Below the pieces are notes generated by a model. That model was given only the letters and a program-made list of their open reading frames with translations, was not told the origin of the DNA and searched no databases. DNA of 35,349 nt, from assembly GCA_964491375.1 (NCBI GenBank), contig CAZBGL010000221.1, positions 1-35,349 of the forward strand, written 5' to 3'. The number at the start of each line of letters is the position of its first letter. The first letter of the stretch is position 1. The position numbers and the translations under genes were made by a program. Of the stretch, positions 26,401-34,635 are shown piece by piece. This DNA is from CAZBGL01 sp964491375. Its GTDB lineage: Bacteria > Desulfobacterota > Deferrisomatia > Deferrisomatales > Deferrisomataceae.

Positions 26401-27708
26401 ATGGCGCAGACCAACGCCCAACTCATGGAACGCCGTCTCCGGGCCGTGCCCCGGGGCCCCTTCAATGTGGGCGACCGGTTCGTGGCGCGCGCTTCGGGGG
26501 GCCGGATCGTCGACGTGGAGGGCCGCGAGTACATCGACTTCGCCGCCGGAATCGCCGTGGTGGGCACGGGTCACGGACACCCCGAGGTACTCGCCGCCGC
26601 CCGGGCGCAGATGGATCGGTTTGTTCACACATGCTTTCACGTCGTGCCCTACGAACCCTACATCGCCCTGGCCGAGGAGCTGAACCGGCGCACCCCGGGG
26701 ACCCACGAGAAAAAGACCTTCTTCTGCAACAGCGGCGCCGAGGCCGTAGAGAACGCCGTCAAGGTGGCCCGGCACTTCACTGGCCGGCCCGGCGTCATCT
26801 GCTTCCACAACGCCTTCCACGGCCGCACGCTGCTCGCCCTGTCGCTCACCAGCAAGATCAACCCGTACAAAAAAGGGTTTGCTCCGTTCGTTCCCGAGGT
26901 GCACCGCGCACCGTACGCGTATTGTTACCGGTGCCCGTTCGGCGCTCCCGGCCCGGAGGCGTGCGGCCTGGAGTGCGCCGCCTCCTTGGAGGACATGTTC
27001 GTCACCGGCGTGGATCCCGAATCGGTTGCGGCCCTGATCCTAGAACCCGTGCTGGGGGAAGGAGGATTCATTGTGCCGCCGGCCGCTTTCGTGCAGCGGG
27101 TGTGCGAGATCGCCGCGGGCCACGGGATCGTGACGATCGCCGACGAGGTGCAGACCGCGTTCGGCCGTACCGGCCGGTTGTTCGCCTGTGAGCACTTCGG
27201 GGTGGTTCCGGACGTAATCACCACCGCCAAGGCCTTGGCGTCGGGATTCCCGCTGAGCGGGGTCACGGGTCGGGCCGAGATCATGGACGCACCCCAGGTG
27301 GGCGGCCTGGGCGGCACGTACGGGGGGAACCCGGTGGCGTGTGCCGCGGCGCTCGCCACCCTCCGGGTGATCGACCGCGAGGACCTGTGCCAGCGGGCGG
27401 AGCGGATCGGCGCCCTCATGCGGGCCCGCCTCGAGTCGTTTCGGGACCGTTTTCCCCTGGTGGGCGATGTCCGGGGGCTGGGCGCCATGGTGGCCATGGA
27501 ACTGGTGAGCGAGCGCACCACCAAAGCGCCGGCCGCGGAACAGACGAAGGCGCTGGCCGCGTACGCCCTGGAACACGGGGTGGTCACCATCACGGCGGGA
27601 TCCTACGGGAACGTGTTCCGCCTGGCCCCACCGCTCACGATCCACGAGGAGGATCTCGTGCGGGGGCTGGAGGTGCTGGAACAAGGACTGAAGACCCTTT
27701 CCGGATAG
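26401..27708 (+). CDS. Class III PLP aminotransferase (4-aminobutyrate aminotransferase type)
   Basis: A 435-residue enzyme. It shows the cofactor phosphate-binding NSGAEAVENAVK, the FHNAFHGRT block, IADEVQTAFGRTG with the Asp that contacts the pyridine nitrogen, and the Schiff-base lysine in TTAKALASGFPLSG. The overall pattern fits GabT-like omega-aminotransferases, which convert 4-aminobutyrate, beta-alanine, 5-aminovalerate or similar amines to semialdehydes with 2-oxoglutarate or pyruvate as acceptor. A cysteine-containing segment (YCYRCPFGAPGPEACGLECA) is typical of a prokaryotic GabT subgroup. GGAGGAGG precedes the ATG. It is the first gene after the sigma-54 promoter, and livJ follows 47 bases later. 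The exact substrate is not decided by sequence. Confidence 0.93.
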   Translation: MAQTNAQLMERRLRAVPRGPFNVGDRFVARASGGRIVDVEGREYIDFAAGIAVVGTGHGHPEVLAAARAQMDRFVHTCFHVVPYEPYIALAEELNRRTPGTHEKKTFFCNSGAEAVENAVKVARHFTGRPGVICFHNAFHGRTLLALSLTSKINPYKKGFAPFVPEVHRAPYAYCYRCPFGAPGPEACGLECAASLEDMFVTGVDPESVAALILEPVLGEGGFIVPPAAFVQRVCEIAAGHGIVTIADEVQTAFGRTGRLFACEHFGVVPDVITTAKALASGFPLSGVTGRAEIMDAPQVGGLGGTYGGNPVACAAALATLRVIDREDLCQRAERIGALMRARLESFRDRFPLVGDVRGLGAMVAMELVSERTTKAPAAEQTKALAAYALEHGVVTITAGSYGNVFRLAPPLTIHEEDLVRGLEVLEQGLKTLSG

Positions 27709-27755
27709 GCAAGGGGTTTCTCCGTTCACGCGGACCACGGAAAAGGAGGTGCGGG

Positions 27756-28991
27756 ATGAGACGGTTGGCGCTAACTCTCGGAGCCGTGATCCTCGCGGGG
27801 GGCCTGGCATGGGGCGGAGGACAAAGGGACTATTTCAAGGTGGGGGTGATCACCTCGCTCTCGGGCGACCTGGCCACGGGCGGGAACGTCACGAAACGCG
27901 GTTACGACCTGTGGGCCAAGGCAGTGAACGCCCAGGGCGGCATCGAAATCGGCGGCAAACGCTATAGGGTGAAACTGTACTACGCGGACGCCCAGTCCGA
28001 ACCCTCCCAGGGGGCGAGCGGGGCCGAACGCCTCGTCACCCAGGAGGGCGTGGACTTCCTGCTCGGCCCGTACTCTTCCGGGGTGACCCTGGCTGTGGCC
28101 CCGGTGATCGAGAAGTACCGGGTCCCCATGATCACGGGTTCGGCCGAGTCGCCGCTGATCTGGCGACAGAAGTTCCGTTACACCTTTGGTACGATTCCCC
28201 CGGTGAACTACACCGGATCGACACCTATCCACGTGCTCGCGGCCCTCAAGCCGACCCCGCGCACGGCCATCATCCTGGGGTCGAACGACGCGTTCTCCAA
28301 GGCCACGGCCGAGGCGTTCAAGGCCGCGGCCGAACGGATCGGCATCCGGGTGCTCAAGTACAACATCGTGCCGGCTGGCCAAGACCTGATCCCGCTGCTT
28401 TCCGCGGCCAAGGTGATGCGGCCCGACCTGATCGCGTTCGGCGGCCACGACGAGGAACTGATCAACCTGGTGAAGGCCCTTCGCCAAATCAACTACACCC
28501 CCAAGGCGCTGCTCATGCACTACGGCGTGACCGAACCGGCGTTCGTGGAAGCCCTGGGCAAGGATGCCGAAGACGTGTTCGGCGCGTCCGTGTGGACCCC
28601 CACACTGCACACCCGGGGCGAGATCCTGTGGAAGGACGCGGCCAGCTACGCCAAGGAGGCCGAGGCCACCTACGGGGTACCGGCAGACTACACCCAGGCC
28701 GGATGCTCGGCCGCGGGCATCGCCTTCCAGGCCGCCTTGCAAAAGGCCGGGGTCACCCCACCCCTGGACGACGCGGAGCGGGAGGCCCTGCTGACGGCCT
28801 TGGAGGAACTGGACATCCAGACCTTTTACGGCCGGATCCGGTTCGCCCGCGAGGGCCCGTACTACCATGCCAACGTCGGGCTGGACGCCCTCACGGTCCA
28901 GATTCAGGGCGGGGTGCCGGTGATCGTGGGCCCGGCCGAGTACGCCGAGGCCCAGGTCCGCTATCCCATGAAGCCCTGGAGTGAACGCTGA
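27756..28991 (+). CDS. livJ: Branched-chain-type amino acid ABC transporter, substrate-binding protein
   Basis: A 411-residue periplasmic binding protein of the LivJ/type I fold. The signal peptide spans about residues 1-20 (LALTLGAVILAGGLAWG) with no lipobox Cys. The mature start FKVGVITSLSGDLATGG, the GYDLWAKAVNAQGGI block and LLGPYSSGVTLAV are typical. Ligand specificity in this family is broad (branched-chain amino acids, GABA, aromatic compounds, amides, urea), and the neighbouring aminotransferase suggests an amino compound. AAAGGAGG precedes the ATG. A 12-bp hairpin separates it from livH, likely allowing higher expression of the binding protein. Confidence 0.93.
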   Translation: MRRLALTLGAVILAGGLAWGGGQRDYFKVGVITSLSGDLATGGNVTKRGYDLWAKAVNAQGGIEIGGKRYRVKLYYADAQSEPSQGASGAERLVTQEGVDFLLGPYSSGVTLAVAPVIEKYRVPMITGSAESPLIWRQKFRYTFGTIPPVNYTGSTPIHVLAALKPTPRTAIILGSNDAFSKATAEAFKAAAERIGIRVLKYNIVPAGQDLIPLLSAAKVMRPDLIAFGGHDEELINLVKALRQINYTPKALLMHYGVTEPAFVEALGKDAEDVFGASVWTPTLHTRGEILWKDAASYAKEAEATYGVPADYTQAGCSAAGIAFQAALQKAGVTPPLDDAEREALLTALEELDIQTFYGRIRFAREGPYYHANVGLDALTVQIQGGVPVIVGPAEYAEAQVRYPMKPWSER

Positions 28992-29001
28992 CGCAGCCGG
29001 A

Positions 29002-29039
29002 ACCACGGGCCGGAGGCCGGCTGGTCCCCGGCCCGTGGT
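29002..29039 (+). terminator. Intercistronic hairpin between livJ and livH
   Basis: ACCACGGGCCGG (29002-29013) and CCGGCCCGTGGT (29028-29039) make a perfect 12-bp stem with a 14-base loop, 10 bases after the livJ stop and 43 before livH. There is no T tract. Such elements commonly stabilise the upstream message or partially stop polymerase so that the binding protein is made in excess. Confidence 0.55.
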
Positions 29040-29081
29040 GTGCTCGGGGGAATCTAAACCCTGGCAGGGAAGGAGGACGAG

Positions 29082-29969
29082 GTGCTTGCTCTGGTACCCC
29101 AGGCGATCCTGGACGGCCTGCTGATCGGAGGCATCTATATCACGGTGGCGCTCGGGTTCTCGTTGGCCTTCGGCGTGATGCACATCATCGACTTCGCCGT
29201 GGGCGAATGGATCATGCTGGGTGCCTTCCTAGGCTACTACCTCACCCAGTGGACCGGGGCCGACGCCTTGTACTTTCTGCCGGTGGTGTTCGGTGTGTTC
29301 CTGGCGGTGGGGTACGGAATCCAGCCGGTCATCCACCGGGCGGTGAGCGGCCGGCGCGGCAACCCGGTGCTCATGGGCCTGGTGTTCACGTTCGGGCTCA
29401 TGCTCGCCATTCGCGGGCTGGGCTTGACGGTGTTCGGGTTCTTCAGCCACTCCCTCCGGTCGGCCCTGGCCGCCAAGTCCCTGTTCCTGGAAAAGGGAAG
29501 GCTGTTTCTCACCGTGCCGGCCATCCGCCTGGCCGGATTCGTGTACGCCCTGGTGATCATGGCCGCCCTGTACTGGATTTTGAAAAAGACCGATTTCGGC
29601 CTGGCGGTTCGGGCCCTGTCCCAGAACCGGGAGGCGGCCGGCCTCATGGGGATCGACCCCCGGCGGATCAGTTCCTGGGTGTACGGCATCCACGTAGGTG
29701 TGAGCGCCATGACCGGGGTGATCATCGGGTGCATCTTCACGATCAGCGCCCAGATGGGAGGCGAGTACACCATTCTGGCGTTCTTCGTGGTGGTGCTGGC
29801 CGGCATGGGGTACCTGGCCGGAGTGCCGTGGGCTGCGTTCCTGCTGGGGCTGGTGCAGTCCTTCTTCCTGATCTTCGGGAATCCCAGCTACACCATGCTC
29901 GCGGTGTTCGCCATCCTCTACCTGATCCTGCTCGTGTCCCCTCGGGGCCTGTTCGCAAGGGGGGTGTGA
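29082..29969 (+). CDS. livH: ABC transporter permease LivH
   Basis: A 295-residue inner-membrane permease with about eight hydrophobic helices. The start, LDGLLIGGIYITVALGFSLAFGVMHIIDFAVGEWIMLGAF, is the standard LivH opening; ALSQNREAAGLMGIDPRRI contains the EAA-like loop that contacts the ATPase subunits. GTG start with GGAAGGAGG upstream. The livM ATG comes one base after its stop. Together with LivM it should form the membrane channel of the transporter. Confidence 0.93.
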   Translation: MLALVPQAILDGLLIGGIYITVALGFSLAFGVMHIIDFAVGEWIMLGAFLGYYLTQWTGADALYFLPVVFGVFLAVGYGIQPVIHRAVSGRRGNPVLMGLVFTFGLMLAIRGLGLTVFGFFSHSLRSALAAKSLFLEKGRLFLTVPAIRLAGFVYALVIMAALYWILKKTDFGLAVRALSQNREAAGLMGIDPRRISSWVYGIHVGVSAMTGVIIGCIFTISAQMGGEYTILAFFVVVLAGMGYLAGVPWAAFLLGLVQSFFLIFGNPSYTMLAVFAILYLILLVSPRGLFARGV

Positions 29970-29970
29970 C

Positions 29971-30948
29971 ATGGGCCGAAAGACCCTGGCGGGCGTGGGC
30001 GCGCTGGGACTGGGGTTCGCGGTGCTACCCCTGGTCTCGAGCGACACGTTCGTCCTGCGCGTGGCCACCGAAGCCCTCATGTGGATCGGGCTGGCCATTT
30101 CGTGGGACGTGCTGGGCGGGTACACCGGCTACCTGAACTTCGGCCACGGGGCGTTCTTCGGCCTGGGCGCATACACTACGGCCCTCCTCATGATGAAGGC
30201 GGGGTGGCCGTTCTGGGCGGCCCTTCCGACTGGTGGGGTGGTGGCCGGCACGGCGGCGGTGGTGACGGGCATCCCCACGCTGCGGCTCCGGGGGGCGTAC
30301 TTTGCCATCGCGACCTGGGCCATGGCCCGGGCCGTTCAGCAACTCGCCCTGGTACTCGAGGTGACGGGCGGCCCCGACGGAATGCGGCTGCCGCCGTTCC
30401 TCCACCCGCAGTTCTTTTATTACCTCATGTTCGGCCTAGTGGCCGCGCTGTTCGGGGTGCTGTGGTTCCTGCTCGAGCGGGCCTCCTTCGGCCTCAAGCT
30501 CAAGGCGATCCGGGAGGACGAGGAAGGAGCGATGGCTCTGGGGCTGAAGCCCACGGTGATCAAGGTGCAATCTTTCGTGGTGTCCACGGTGCCGGCCGGC
30601 ATCCTGGGCGGGGTGTACGCCTATTGGATCACGTTTATCGATCCGGCCTCGGTGCTCGGAGACCTGGTGACCGACCAGGCCGTGGTGATGGCCGTGTTCG
30701 GCGGCCTGGGCACCCTGGTGGGCCCGGTGATCGGCGCGATCCTGGTGTTCGCGTTCAAGACCGTGTTCTGGGCGTACCTGGCCGACTTCCAGGTCTTGTA
30801 CCTGATCGTGCTCGGGGTGATGATTGCGGGCAGCGTGGTGTTCCTGCCCGACGGGGTGGTTGGGCTCCTGTCCGGCTCGGGCGGCCGAAGGGGGCCGCCC
30901 CGAAAGGCCTCTACCTCCTCCGAACCCGGACCGGAGGCCCTATCATGA
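29971..30948 (+). CDS. livM: ABC transporter permease LivM
   Basis: A 325-residue permease. It has the LivM features SWDVLGGYTGYLNFGHGAFFGLGAY early on, FAIATWAMARAVQQLAL, and the coupling loop LKAIREDEEGAMALGL. The C-terminus carries about 28 extra residues rich in Gly, Arg, Pro and Ser after the last helix, which look unstructured. Its stop overlaps the livG start as ATGA at 30945-30948, so the two are translationally coupled. Confidence 0.93.
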   Translation: MGRKTLAGVGALGLGFAVLPLVSSDTFVLRVATEALMWIGLAISWDVLGGYTGYLNFGHGAFFGLGAYTTALLMMKAGWPFWAALPTGGVVAGTAAVVTGIPTLRLRGAYFAIATWAMARAVQQLALVLEVTGGPDGMRLPPFLHPQFFYYLMFGLVAALFGVLWFLLERASFGLKLKAIREDEEGAMALGLKPTVIKVQSFVVSTVPAGILGGVYAYWITFIDPASVLGDLVTDQAVVMAVFGGLGTLVGPVIGAILVFAFKTVFWAYLADFQVLYLIVLGVMIAGSVVFLPDGVVGLLSGSGGRRGPPRKASTSSEPGPEALS

Positions 30949-31670
30949 GGCCGGTGGTGCTCGAGGTGAACGGGGTCTCCCAGCGTTTCGGGGGGTTGTG
31001 GGCCTTGCGGGCCGTGAGCTTCCAGGTCCGAGAAAACGAAATCGTGGGGCTCATCGGCCCCAACGGGGCGGGCAAGACCACGCTGTTCAACGTGGTCAGC
31101 GGATACTGTCGCCCCACGGAGGGCCGCGTGGTGTACGAGGGCCGGGACGTCACCGGCCGGCCGCCGTACGTCCTGGCCCGGCTAGGCGTCGGCCGGACGT
31201 TCCAGGTGGTGAAGCCGTTTGCGGGCCTTTCGGTGCTGGAAAACGTAACCATCGCCTCGCTCCTTCGGCACCCGCGACGGCGCGAGGCCGAACGCCACGC
31301 CTGGAAGGTCTTGGAGTTCACGGGCTTGTCGGACCGCGCTCGGCGGCCCGCGGCCGGGCTTACACTGGGGGGCCGGAAACGGCTGGAGATCGCCAAGGCC
31401 CTGGCCCTGGAGCCGCGGTTGCTACTGCTGGACGAGGTGGTGGCCGGCCTCAATCCCACCGAGGCGGATCGGACCATCGAGCTCATCCTTCGGATCCGCG
31501 ACCAGGGCATGACGATCCTGATCGTCGAGCACATCATGCGGGTCATCATGAACATCAGCGAGCGGGTGGTGGTGCTGAACTACGGCCGGAAAATCGCCGA
31601 GGGCCCCCCGGCCGATGTGGCCCGGGACCCCACAGTGGTCGAAGCGTACCTGGGCGAGGTGGCCGCATGA
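30945..31670 (+). CDS. livG: ABC transporter ATP-binding protein LivG
   Basis: A 241-residue ATPase. Walker A GPNGAGKTT, Q-loop TFQVVKPF, signature LTLGGRKRLEIAKAL, Walker B LLLLDEVVAGLNP, and the H-loop His of IVEHIMRVIM are all present. The signature has LTLGG where LSLGQ/LSGGQ is usual, a change within the range I recall for LivG proteins. It overlaps livM at its start and livF at its end, each by ATGA. Confidence 0.93.
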   Translation: MRPVVLEVNGVSQRFGGLWALRAVSFQVRENEIVGLIGPNGAGKTTLFNVVSGYCRPTEGRVVYEGRDVTGRPPYVLARLGVGRTFQVVKPFAGLSVLENVTIASLLRHPRRREAERHAWKVLEFTGLSDRARRPAAGLTLGGRKRLEIAKALALEPRLLLLDEVVAGLNPTEADRTIELILRIRDQGMTILIVEHIMRVIMNISERVVVLNYGRKIAEGPPADVARDPTVVEAYLGEVAA

Positions 31671-32377
31671 GCAGCCTGACCATGAACTCTGTGTCTGCGT
31701 TCTACGGGGACGTTCAGGCCCTGTGGGACATCTCGCTGTCCGTGTCCTCCGGGTCGCTCGTGACCCTGCTGGGGGCCAACGGCGCCGGCAAGACTACCAC
31801 GCTGCGCACCATCTCGGGCCTGCTCCGCCCAGCATCGGGCCGGATCGTGTACAACGGACACGATGTCACGGGCCTTCCCGCCCATGAGGTGGCAGCCCTG
31901 GGCATCTCCCTGGTGCCCGAGGGCCGACAGCTGTTCCCCAAAATGACCGTTGAGGAGAACCTGCTCGTGGGCTCGTACCTCAAGCGGGCCCGGTCACACC
32001 GCCGAAGGAACCTGGAGCGGGTCTACGAGCTGTTTCCCCGGCTGGCCGAGCGGCGCAGCCAGGTGGCCGAAACGCTCTCCGGCGGGGAACAGCAGATGCT
32101 CGCCATCGGCCGAGGACTCATGCAGGAGCCGGAACTCGTGATGTTCGACGAGCCCAGCTTGGGCCTGGCACCGATCCTGGTCCGGGAGATCTTCGAGATC
32201 ATCCGGGAGCTCCACAGGCAGGGACTGACGATCTTTCTGGTGGAGCAGAACGTACATTTCGCAATGAAGATCGCGGACTACTGCTATATCATCGAGAACG
32301 GCCGGGTGGTGCGGGAAGGAGACCCGGCCGAGCTGGAACAGGACCCGGAGGTGAGGCGGGCCTACCTGGGGCTGTAG
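31667..32377 (+). CDS. livF: ABC transporter ATP-binding protein LivF
   Basis: A 236-residue ATPase with Walker A GANGAGKTTT, the LivF-type VPEGRQLFPKMTVEENL segment, a canonical signature LSGGEQQMLAIGRGL, Walker B LVMFDEPSLGLAP and H-loop FLVEQNV. It begins in the livG stop (ATGA at 31667-31670). With LivG it powers the transporter. The AOR gene starts 26 bases after its stop, with its own ribosome site. Confidence 0.93.
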   Translation: MSSLTMNSVSAFYGDVQALWDISLSVSSGSLVTLLGANGAGKTTTLRTISGLLRPASGRIVYNGHDVTGLPAHEVAALGISLVPEGRQLFPKMTVEENLLVGSYLKRARSHRRRNLERVYELFPRLAERRSQVAETLSGGEQQMLAIGRGLMQEPELVMFDEPSLGLAPILVREIFEIIRELHRQGLTIFLVEQNVHFAMKIADYCYIIENGRVVREGDPAELEQDPEVRRAYLGL

Positions 32378-32403
32378 GCAGGCTCCGGCAACGGAGGAAC
32401 GCG

Positions 32404-34161
32404 ATGAACGGATTTTTCGGCCGGATTCTCGTGGCGGATGCGACCTCCCGGACGGTGCGGGTGGAGCCCCTGCCGGTGGGGGCCGCGCAGGAACTCCTGG
32501 GCGGCAAGGGCCTGGGAACGCGGCTCCTGCGGGAGCACGGATTTGCCGGGGTGGACCCCCTTTCCCCCGACAATCCGCTGGTGCTGACGGCCGGACCGGT
32601 GGCGGGCACGGCCGTGCCCGGGTCGTGCCGACACGCCTTTTTCACCAAGAGCCCCCAGACCGGCTTCTACTGCGAATCGTACTCGGGCGGGAAACTGGCC
32701 GAGAAGATCACCCGTGCGGGGTTTGACGCCGTGGTGGTGACCGGCGCGGCCGACGGGCCGGTGTTCCTGGAGGTGTCCGGAGAGGGGGCGCGGTTCCATC
32801 GGGCCGAGGACCTGTGGGGCCGGGACTGCTACGAGGCCGAGGAGGCCCTGGTGGAGCGGTTCGGGGGACCGGCCCGGGCCGGGGCGTGCGTGGTCGGACC
32901 GGCGGGGGAGCGCGGGGTGGTGTGTGCCATCGTGGCCAACGACCGGTGGCGGTGCGCCGGGCGCACCGGAGCGGGCGCGGTGATGGGCGCGAAGCGCCTC
33001 AAGGGCATCGTCTTCCATGGCGGGGCGCGCCGGCCCGTGGCCGATGCCGACGGCATCCGGGCGTTCGCCCGCAGGACCACGGCCGAGCACCGGGACGGGC
33101 CAGCGGCCACCACGTACCGGACCTACGGCACACCCAACATGGTCTCGATCCTGAACGGGGTGGGAGCGTTCCCGGCCCGGTACTGGCACCGGGGGCGCGG
33201 CGAGCACTGGGAGCGGCTGTCGGCCGAGACCCTGCTCGAGGAACACGACGTCAGACCCCGGGCCTGCGCCCGCTGTTTCATGGCCTGCGGCAAGCTCACC
33301 CGGGTGAGGGGCGGTCCGTTCGAGGGCCTCGTGATCGAAGGGCCCGAGTACGAAACGATCTACGCCTTCGGGGGGCTGTGCGGCATCGAGGACCTGGGAG
33401 CCGTGGCCTTTCTGAACGACGTTTGCGACCGGCTCGGTCTGGACACGATCAGCGCCGGGAACCTGGTGGCGTTCGCCATGGAGGCCTCGGCCCTGGGGCG
33501 GATCTCCGAGCGGGTGCCCTACGGCGACGTGGAGGCGGCCCGCAGACTGCTCGGGGACATCGCCCGGCGGCAGGGCCTGGGCGAGGTGCTCTCGCGGGGC
33601 ATCCGGGCGGCCGCGCGGGAGTGGGGCATGGAGGACCTGGCCGTGCACGTCAAGGGCCTCGAGCCCGCCGGGTACGACCCCAGGGTGCTCAAGGGCATGG
33701 GCCTGGCCTACGCCACGTCCGACCGCGGAGCGTGCCACCTGCGGGCCACCTTCTACAAACCCGAGCTTTCGGGCCAGAGCCCGCCCGACCGGATCGAGGG
33801 CAAGGCCGAACTCTTCGTGGACTACGAGGACCGGCTCACCGTGTTCGACACCCTGATCCTGTGCCGGTTCTACCGCGACCTGTACCCGTGGGGGGAACTG
33901 GCCGAGATCGTCCGGCTCACCACCGGCCTGGACCTGGGGGAGGCGGGCCTGCGGGAGGTGGCCCGACGGGTGGCCGACGAGGTGCGGCGGTTCAACGTGG
34001 AGGAGGGGCTCACCCTCGAAGACGACGGCCTGCCTCCCCGGTTCTTCGAAGAGGCCCTTCCGGAAACGGGCCAGGTGCTCTCGCGGGCGGACTTCGAACG
34101 GATGAGGGCCGAATACTACGCCCTGCGGGGCTGGGGCCCGGACGGCCGGCCCCGAAGCTGA
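32404..34161 (+). CDS. aor: Aldehyde ferredoxin oxidoreductase family enzyme (tungsten/molybdenum bis-pterin)
   Basis: A 585-residue enzyme of the AOR family, close to the 605 residues of the Pyrococcus furiosus enzyme. The N-terminal domain has LLGGKGLGTRLL and SYSGGKLAEKITRAGFDAVVV; GRTGAGAVMGAKRLKGIV is a strong family block. The cluster ligands are visible as CARCFMAC (C-x2-C-x3-C) with the fourth Cys in DTLILCRF. AOR enzymes oxidise aldehydes to acids at a W- or Mo-bis(pyranopterin) site and reduce ferredoxin. The position at the end of an aminotransferase-transporter row suggests that its substrate is the aldehyde made by the aminotransferase. Related BamB-type enzymes reduce benzoyl-CoA, which the context does not support. 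GGAGG precedes the ATG. No ferredoxin or AorA-type partner gene follows. Confidence 0.94.
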   Translation: MNGFFGRILVADATSRTVRVEPLPVGAAQELLGGKGLGTRLLREHGFAGVDPLSPDNPLVLTAGPVAGTAVPGSCRHAFFTKSPQTGFYCESYSGGKLAEKITRAGFDAVVVTGAADGPVFLEVSGEGARFHRAEDLWGRDCYEAEEALVERFGGPARAGACVVGPAGERGVVCAIVANDRWRCAGRTGAGAVMGAKRLKGIVFHGGARRPVADADGIRAFARRTTAEHRDGPAATTYRTYGTPNMVSILNGVGAFPARYWHRGRGEHWERLSAETLLEEHDVRPRACARCFMACGKLTRVRGGPFEGLVIEGPEYETIYAFGGLCGIEDLGAVAFLNDVCDRLGLDTISAGNLVAFAMEASALGRISERVPYGDVEAARRLLGDIARRQGLGEVLSRGIRAAAREWGMEDLAVHVKGLEPAGYDPRVLKGMGLAYATSDRGACHLRATFYKPELSGQSPPDRIEGKAELFVDYEDRLTVFDTLILCRFYRDLYPWGELAEIVRLTTGLDLGEAGLREVARRVADEVRRFNVEEGLTLEDDGLPPRFFEEALPETGQVLSRADFERMRAEYYALRGWGPDGRPRS

Positions 34162-34210
34162 CACCGCCCCTTTCCCTGGCACTCCCCCGCGCGGCGGCCC
34201 CCTGAGACGT

Positions 34211-34544
34211 CTACGGCGCCGTACCCACAGACAGGGCCAGCCGATCGAGGACCTCCGCCCACCATTGCGGGATCCGAAAGCCCATCGGCGCTGATGGCGC
34301 AGACCCGTCACCCGGCCAGCTCGGCCTTCACGCGGATGCGGCGGTCCCGGCGGCGCTGCTCCTCGTTTCCGTGGATGCGCTCGGACAGGCCGTGCACGTA
34401 GATCAGGCCCTTTCGCCCCCTCGGTCCGAGGAGGACCCGGCCCATAAAGCGGCCCGAGAACGCAACCCGAACCTGTCCACCAAACCGGGGCCACTCCAGC
34501 CCGAGCCGGAGCCCAAGCGATGGATCGGGTTTCGCGGGAACCAT
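34211..34544 (-). pseudogene. Decayed C-terminal remnant of a large helicase-type protein
   Basis: Reading leftwards from 34544 gives a frame ending in RKGLIYVHGLSERIHG and NEEQRRRDRRIRVKAELAG before a TGA at 34308-34310. Reading on past that stop in the same frame gives RVCAISADGLSDPAMV, and after one extra base in the C-run near 34257-34260 the frame continues AEVLDRLALSVG to a TAG at 34211. Together they recreate a coherent tail of the type 'Y.DG...HGNP.QRRRD...R..L...GY.V..I....L.D...L...L..LA..LG', which I recall at the C-terminus of large DUF1998/Vsr-like helicase proteins. The rest of the gene is missing upstream, where an IS256-type element and a terminator now lie. The family name is from memory; the coherent broken frame is direct. 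Confidence 0.5.
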
Positions 34545-34635
34545 CGTTTCCCGGGGCCTCGTTCTGCGGACAGGATCTGACCGCCCCGCCCGGTATCCTG
34601 ATCCAACGGACCCAAACCTCCCTGAGGCCGGGCCA

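Noticed and set aside
34172..34187. A second sigma-54-like TGGCAC after the AOR gene
   Set aside because: TGGCAC is present but TTGC is absent at the required five-base spacing (CGCG is found), and no gene on that strand follows closely.
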